Shown here in pieces: positions 42,054 through 43,376 of a stretch of 43,376 nucleotides of DNA. The stretch covers positions 1-43,376 of the forward strand of contig JAJDAF010000034.1 in NCBI GenBank assembly GCA_029261995.1, written 5' to 3'. Position numbers and translations under genes: made by a program. Below the pieces are notes generated by a model. It saw only the letters and a program-made list of their open reading frames with translations, made no database searches and was not told the DNA's origin. Each line of letters starts with the position of its first letter. Position 1 is the stretch's first letter. This DNA is from Candidatus Zhuqueibacterota bacterium. Lineage in GTDB: Bacteria; Zhuqueibacterota; Zhuqueibacteria; Oceanimicrobiales; Oceanimicrobiaceae.

Positions 42054-43239
42054 TATGAGTATGGCGGTTTCAAGCCACGTCTTGAATCTTAAGCTACTAA
42101 TACCTGTAGTATTCATCTTGATTCATTCTGCCATTTGAAGATCTTGATGGAGCCGCTGAAAGCACGTCTCAAATACATCATGGTCTTTCCAATTCTGGAA
42201 GTTTAGTATGTGATATTCTCGGATTTCTATGGCTAAATCCTTTCCACTATCTGCATCAAAGCATTTCCAGCTTCGAATGGTATCCATGTCCACTAGACGG
42301 ATCGGGAAAAGGACACGGCGGTCCTCCTCGATTTCTCTTTGCCGGGCTCTGTAAATCTCTGTTCTTACCCACTCACTCTCCATACTGTGTTTGGATAGAA
42401 CTACAAGCAGTTTGTCATGAATCATGATTGCTTCGTCGATTTGTTCATAGATTTTCCGTCCACCTCGAATATCTTCTGGAGCACACCAAACGCGCAGGTT
42501 CTCATCTCGCATACGAGAATACAAACGTTTCGCAAAATCTTCGTCTTTAGATGCATGGCTAATAAAACAGGAATAGAATTCGACGGGCTGTCCGATTAGT
42601 GATTTCATATAGGTTATAAAATCGCTCGGAACACCAGCACCTCGGAGAAATGTCTCGGAGATCACCCCTTGAGAACAATAGATAGAGTCAATCCCAATAG
42701 TGGATGGGCCATGATGGTGCACAGTATCGAGTTCCTTGGAAGAACTGAGATCGACGTTTCCAAATGTTGTCCATCCCATTTTTGCTCCTCTTAGCACTGC
42801 TCTGGTAAGGTCGGTTCTGTTGAGTATCGAAGCTCTAAGATCTGCCATTCCCAAATCTGCGTCTGCTAGAGTCGCTCTAGTAAGGTCAGCCGCATTAAGC
42901 AGAGACATTCTGAGGTTTGCCCCCACCAGAGATGACCAACTTAGGTTCGCCCTGTTAAGATCAGCCCCACGGAGGTTAGCCTTGCTGAGATCTGCCTGCA
43001 GGAAATTTGCACCTCTGAGGTTCTGATTTTGCAGATCTGCCTCGACGAAGTCTGGCCATACTTCACGACCTTCGCGACTCTCCTCGACCCACCGATTCCA
43101 AATACTCACGCCTTGTCTCAGGATCTCAAGATGTTTGTCATTAGCCATAACTATGCCTCCACAACCTCGTGTCAAATGAAGCTTTGAACGGAATCTCGGT
43201 CCATGTGACATTAGCACATTCAAAAAACTTGGTGCATAA
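41931..43239 (-). mobile_element. Integron gene cassette carrying the pentapeptide/TIR gene
   Basis: The cassette begins TTATGCACC at 43239, carries one leftward gene (42123-43148), and ends in the attC at 41925-42053. Its left neighbour starts at 41930. The 5' end coincides with the 3' junction of a group II intron, which therefore sits at the cassette boundary. Confidence 0.68.
42123..43148 (-). CDS. Pentapeptide-repeat/TIR-domain protein, cassette gene (341 aa)
   Basis: A cytoplasmic protein with about 20 pentapeptide repeats (residues ~34-138, A-D/N-L-x-x pattern such as ADLSKANLRGADLNRANL) forming a right-handed beta-helix, then a linker (HHGPSTIGIDSIY, VPSDFITYMKSLIG) and a TIR domain (~189-330). 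The TIR domain shows FYSCFISHASKDEDFA, WCAPEDIRGG (BB loop) and SMESEWVRTEIYRARQ. E264 in WVRTE occupies the place of the catalytic Glu of NAD+-degrading TIR domains. The start at 43146-43148 is set by GGAGG 7 bases upstream. Upstream in-frame codons read into the group II intron and are not part of the gene. The protein is a candidate NADase effector or defence protein; this is an inference. Confidence 0.88.
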   Translation of the reverse strand: MANDKHLEILRQGVSIWNRWVEESREGREVWPDFVEADLQNQNLRGANFLQADLSKANLRGADLNRANLSWSSLVGANLRMSLLNAADLTRATLADADLGMADLRASILNRTDLTRAVLRGAKMGWTTFGNVDLSSSKELDTVHHHGPSTIGIDSIYCSQGVISETFLRGAGVPSDFITYMKSLIGQPVEFYSCFISHASKDEDFAKRLYSRMRDENLRVWCAPEDIRGGRKIYEQIDEAIMIHDKLLVVLSKHSMESEWVRTEIYRARQREIEEDRRVLFPIRLVDMDTIRSWKCFDADSGKDLAIEIREYHILNFQNWKDHDVFETCFQRLHQDLQMAE

Positions 43240-43376
43240 TCGGGATAGGGCGGGGCCTCACGACCCCGCTCCTCCCACACCACCGGGCATACGGATCACG
43301 TACCACGGCGGTTCGGTTGGTTTAGTTGTTTCACGTAAAGTCTCGGTAGTCCAAGTGCGTCAAAGAAACGTCCAGG
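43239..43376 (-). mobile_element. Group II intron, 3' end (domains V and VI); rest beyond the right edge
   Basis: On the minus strand the sequence reads ...GAACCGCCGTGGTACG...CCGTATGCCCGGTGGTGTGGGAGG, the shape of a group II intron domain V stem (ACCGCC with GGTGGT, GTACG with CGTAT). An 8-bp perfect stem with a GTGA tetraloop follows (GCGGGGTC-GTGA-GGCCCCGC). The CCCTATCCCGAT end resembles the domain VI 3' strand with branch-point A and the AY terminus. The intron ends at 43239 or 43240, just before the cassette start TTATGC. The reverse-transcriptase gene would lie outside the window. The subclass cannot be assigned. Confidence 0.8.

Noticed and set aside
42735-43030. Short tandem DNA pattern that might be taken for a CRISPR-like or minisatellite repeat
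   Set aside because: The pattern is the codon-level trace of pentapeptide protein repeats; unit sequences differ and there are no spacers.
43149-43283. In-frame N-terminal extension of the TIR gene (VWEERGREAPPYPDY...)
   Set aside because: It reads through the group II intron's domain VI end and 3' junction; the GGAGG and ATG at 43148 mark the true start.

Overview
The window looks like a chromosomal segment of a bacterium from the Fibrobacterota-Chlorobiota-Bacteroidota (FCB) neighbourhood, of the KSB1/Calditrichota type. The evidence is a 980-residue propeller protein ending in a type IX secretion sorting domain (NYPNPFN motif), an 800-residue FtsX-like permease of the Bacteroidota style, a short (258 aa) Bacteroidota-type AMP nucleosidase, a TonB-dependent receptor with a carboxypeptidase-regulatory N-terminus, and a LytS/LytTR pair. 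Most genes are moderately GC-rich and many have clear GGAGG-type ribosome binding sites. This placement is an inference from gene content; no rRNA or tRNA gene was seen.

Layout. 1-990: the start of a leftward gene cut by the window edge, then a long non-coding stretch with a palindromic repeat and decayed repeats. 991-3420: a large FtsX-like permease. 3716-8010: an AT-richer island holding an insertion sequence with 17-bp perfect inverted ends and a Bacteroidota-like DUF6660/TonB-receptor pair. 8056-16986: core-like genes (APC permease, monooxygenase-like protein, M49-type peptidase lipoprotein, LytS/LytTR two-component pair, rhodanese, aldo-keto reductase, YgjV-like protein). 17232-22329: secreted or membrane proteins, including a Cys4 zinc-finger-like membrane protein and the T9SS propeller protein. 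22747-27595: a leftward MacAB-like export operon (adaptor, ATPase, two permeases). 27966-28549: a Phd/ParE toxin-antitoxin pair. 28598-36846: housekeeping and accessory genes (FNR-type reductase, AMP nucleosidase, small lipocalin-like and membrane proteins, CDGSH protein, pirin, NtrC-type regulator). 36961-39216: an ankyrin/DUF3471-like/PQQ-propeller protein.

39300-43376 is the most unusual part. Four AT-rich leftward genes (a lipoprotein, a CPBP protease, a SUMF1-domain protein and a pentapeptide-repeat/TIR protein) lie in what reads as an integron gene-cassette array. Two attC recombination sites (40820-40953 and 41925-42053) have complementary core sites, matching inner boxes and an extra base in the 5' half when read on the minus strand. 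For both complete cassettes, the first bases of the cassette are the reverse complement of the first bases of its own attC, as integron recombination requires. Immediately upstream of the TIR cassette, at its predicted 5' boundary, lies the 3' end (domains V and VI) of a group II intron that continues past the right edge. No integrase is visible in the window. The TIR protein keeps the expected catalytic glutamate and is a plausible cassette-borne NADase or antiphage effector.
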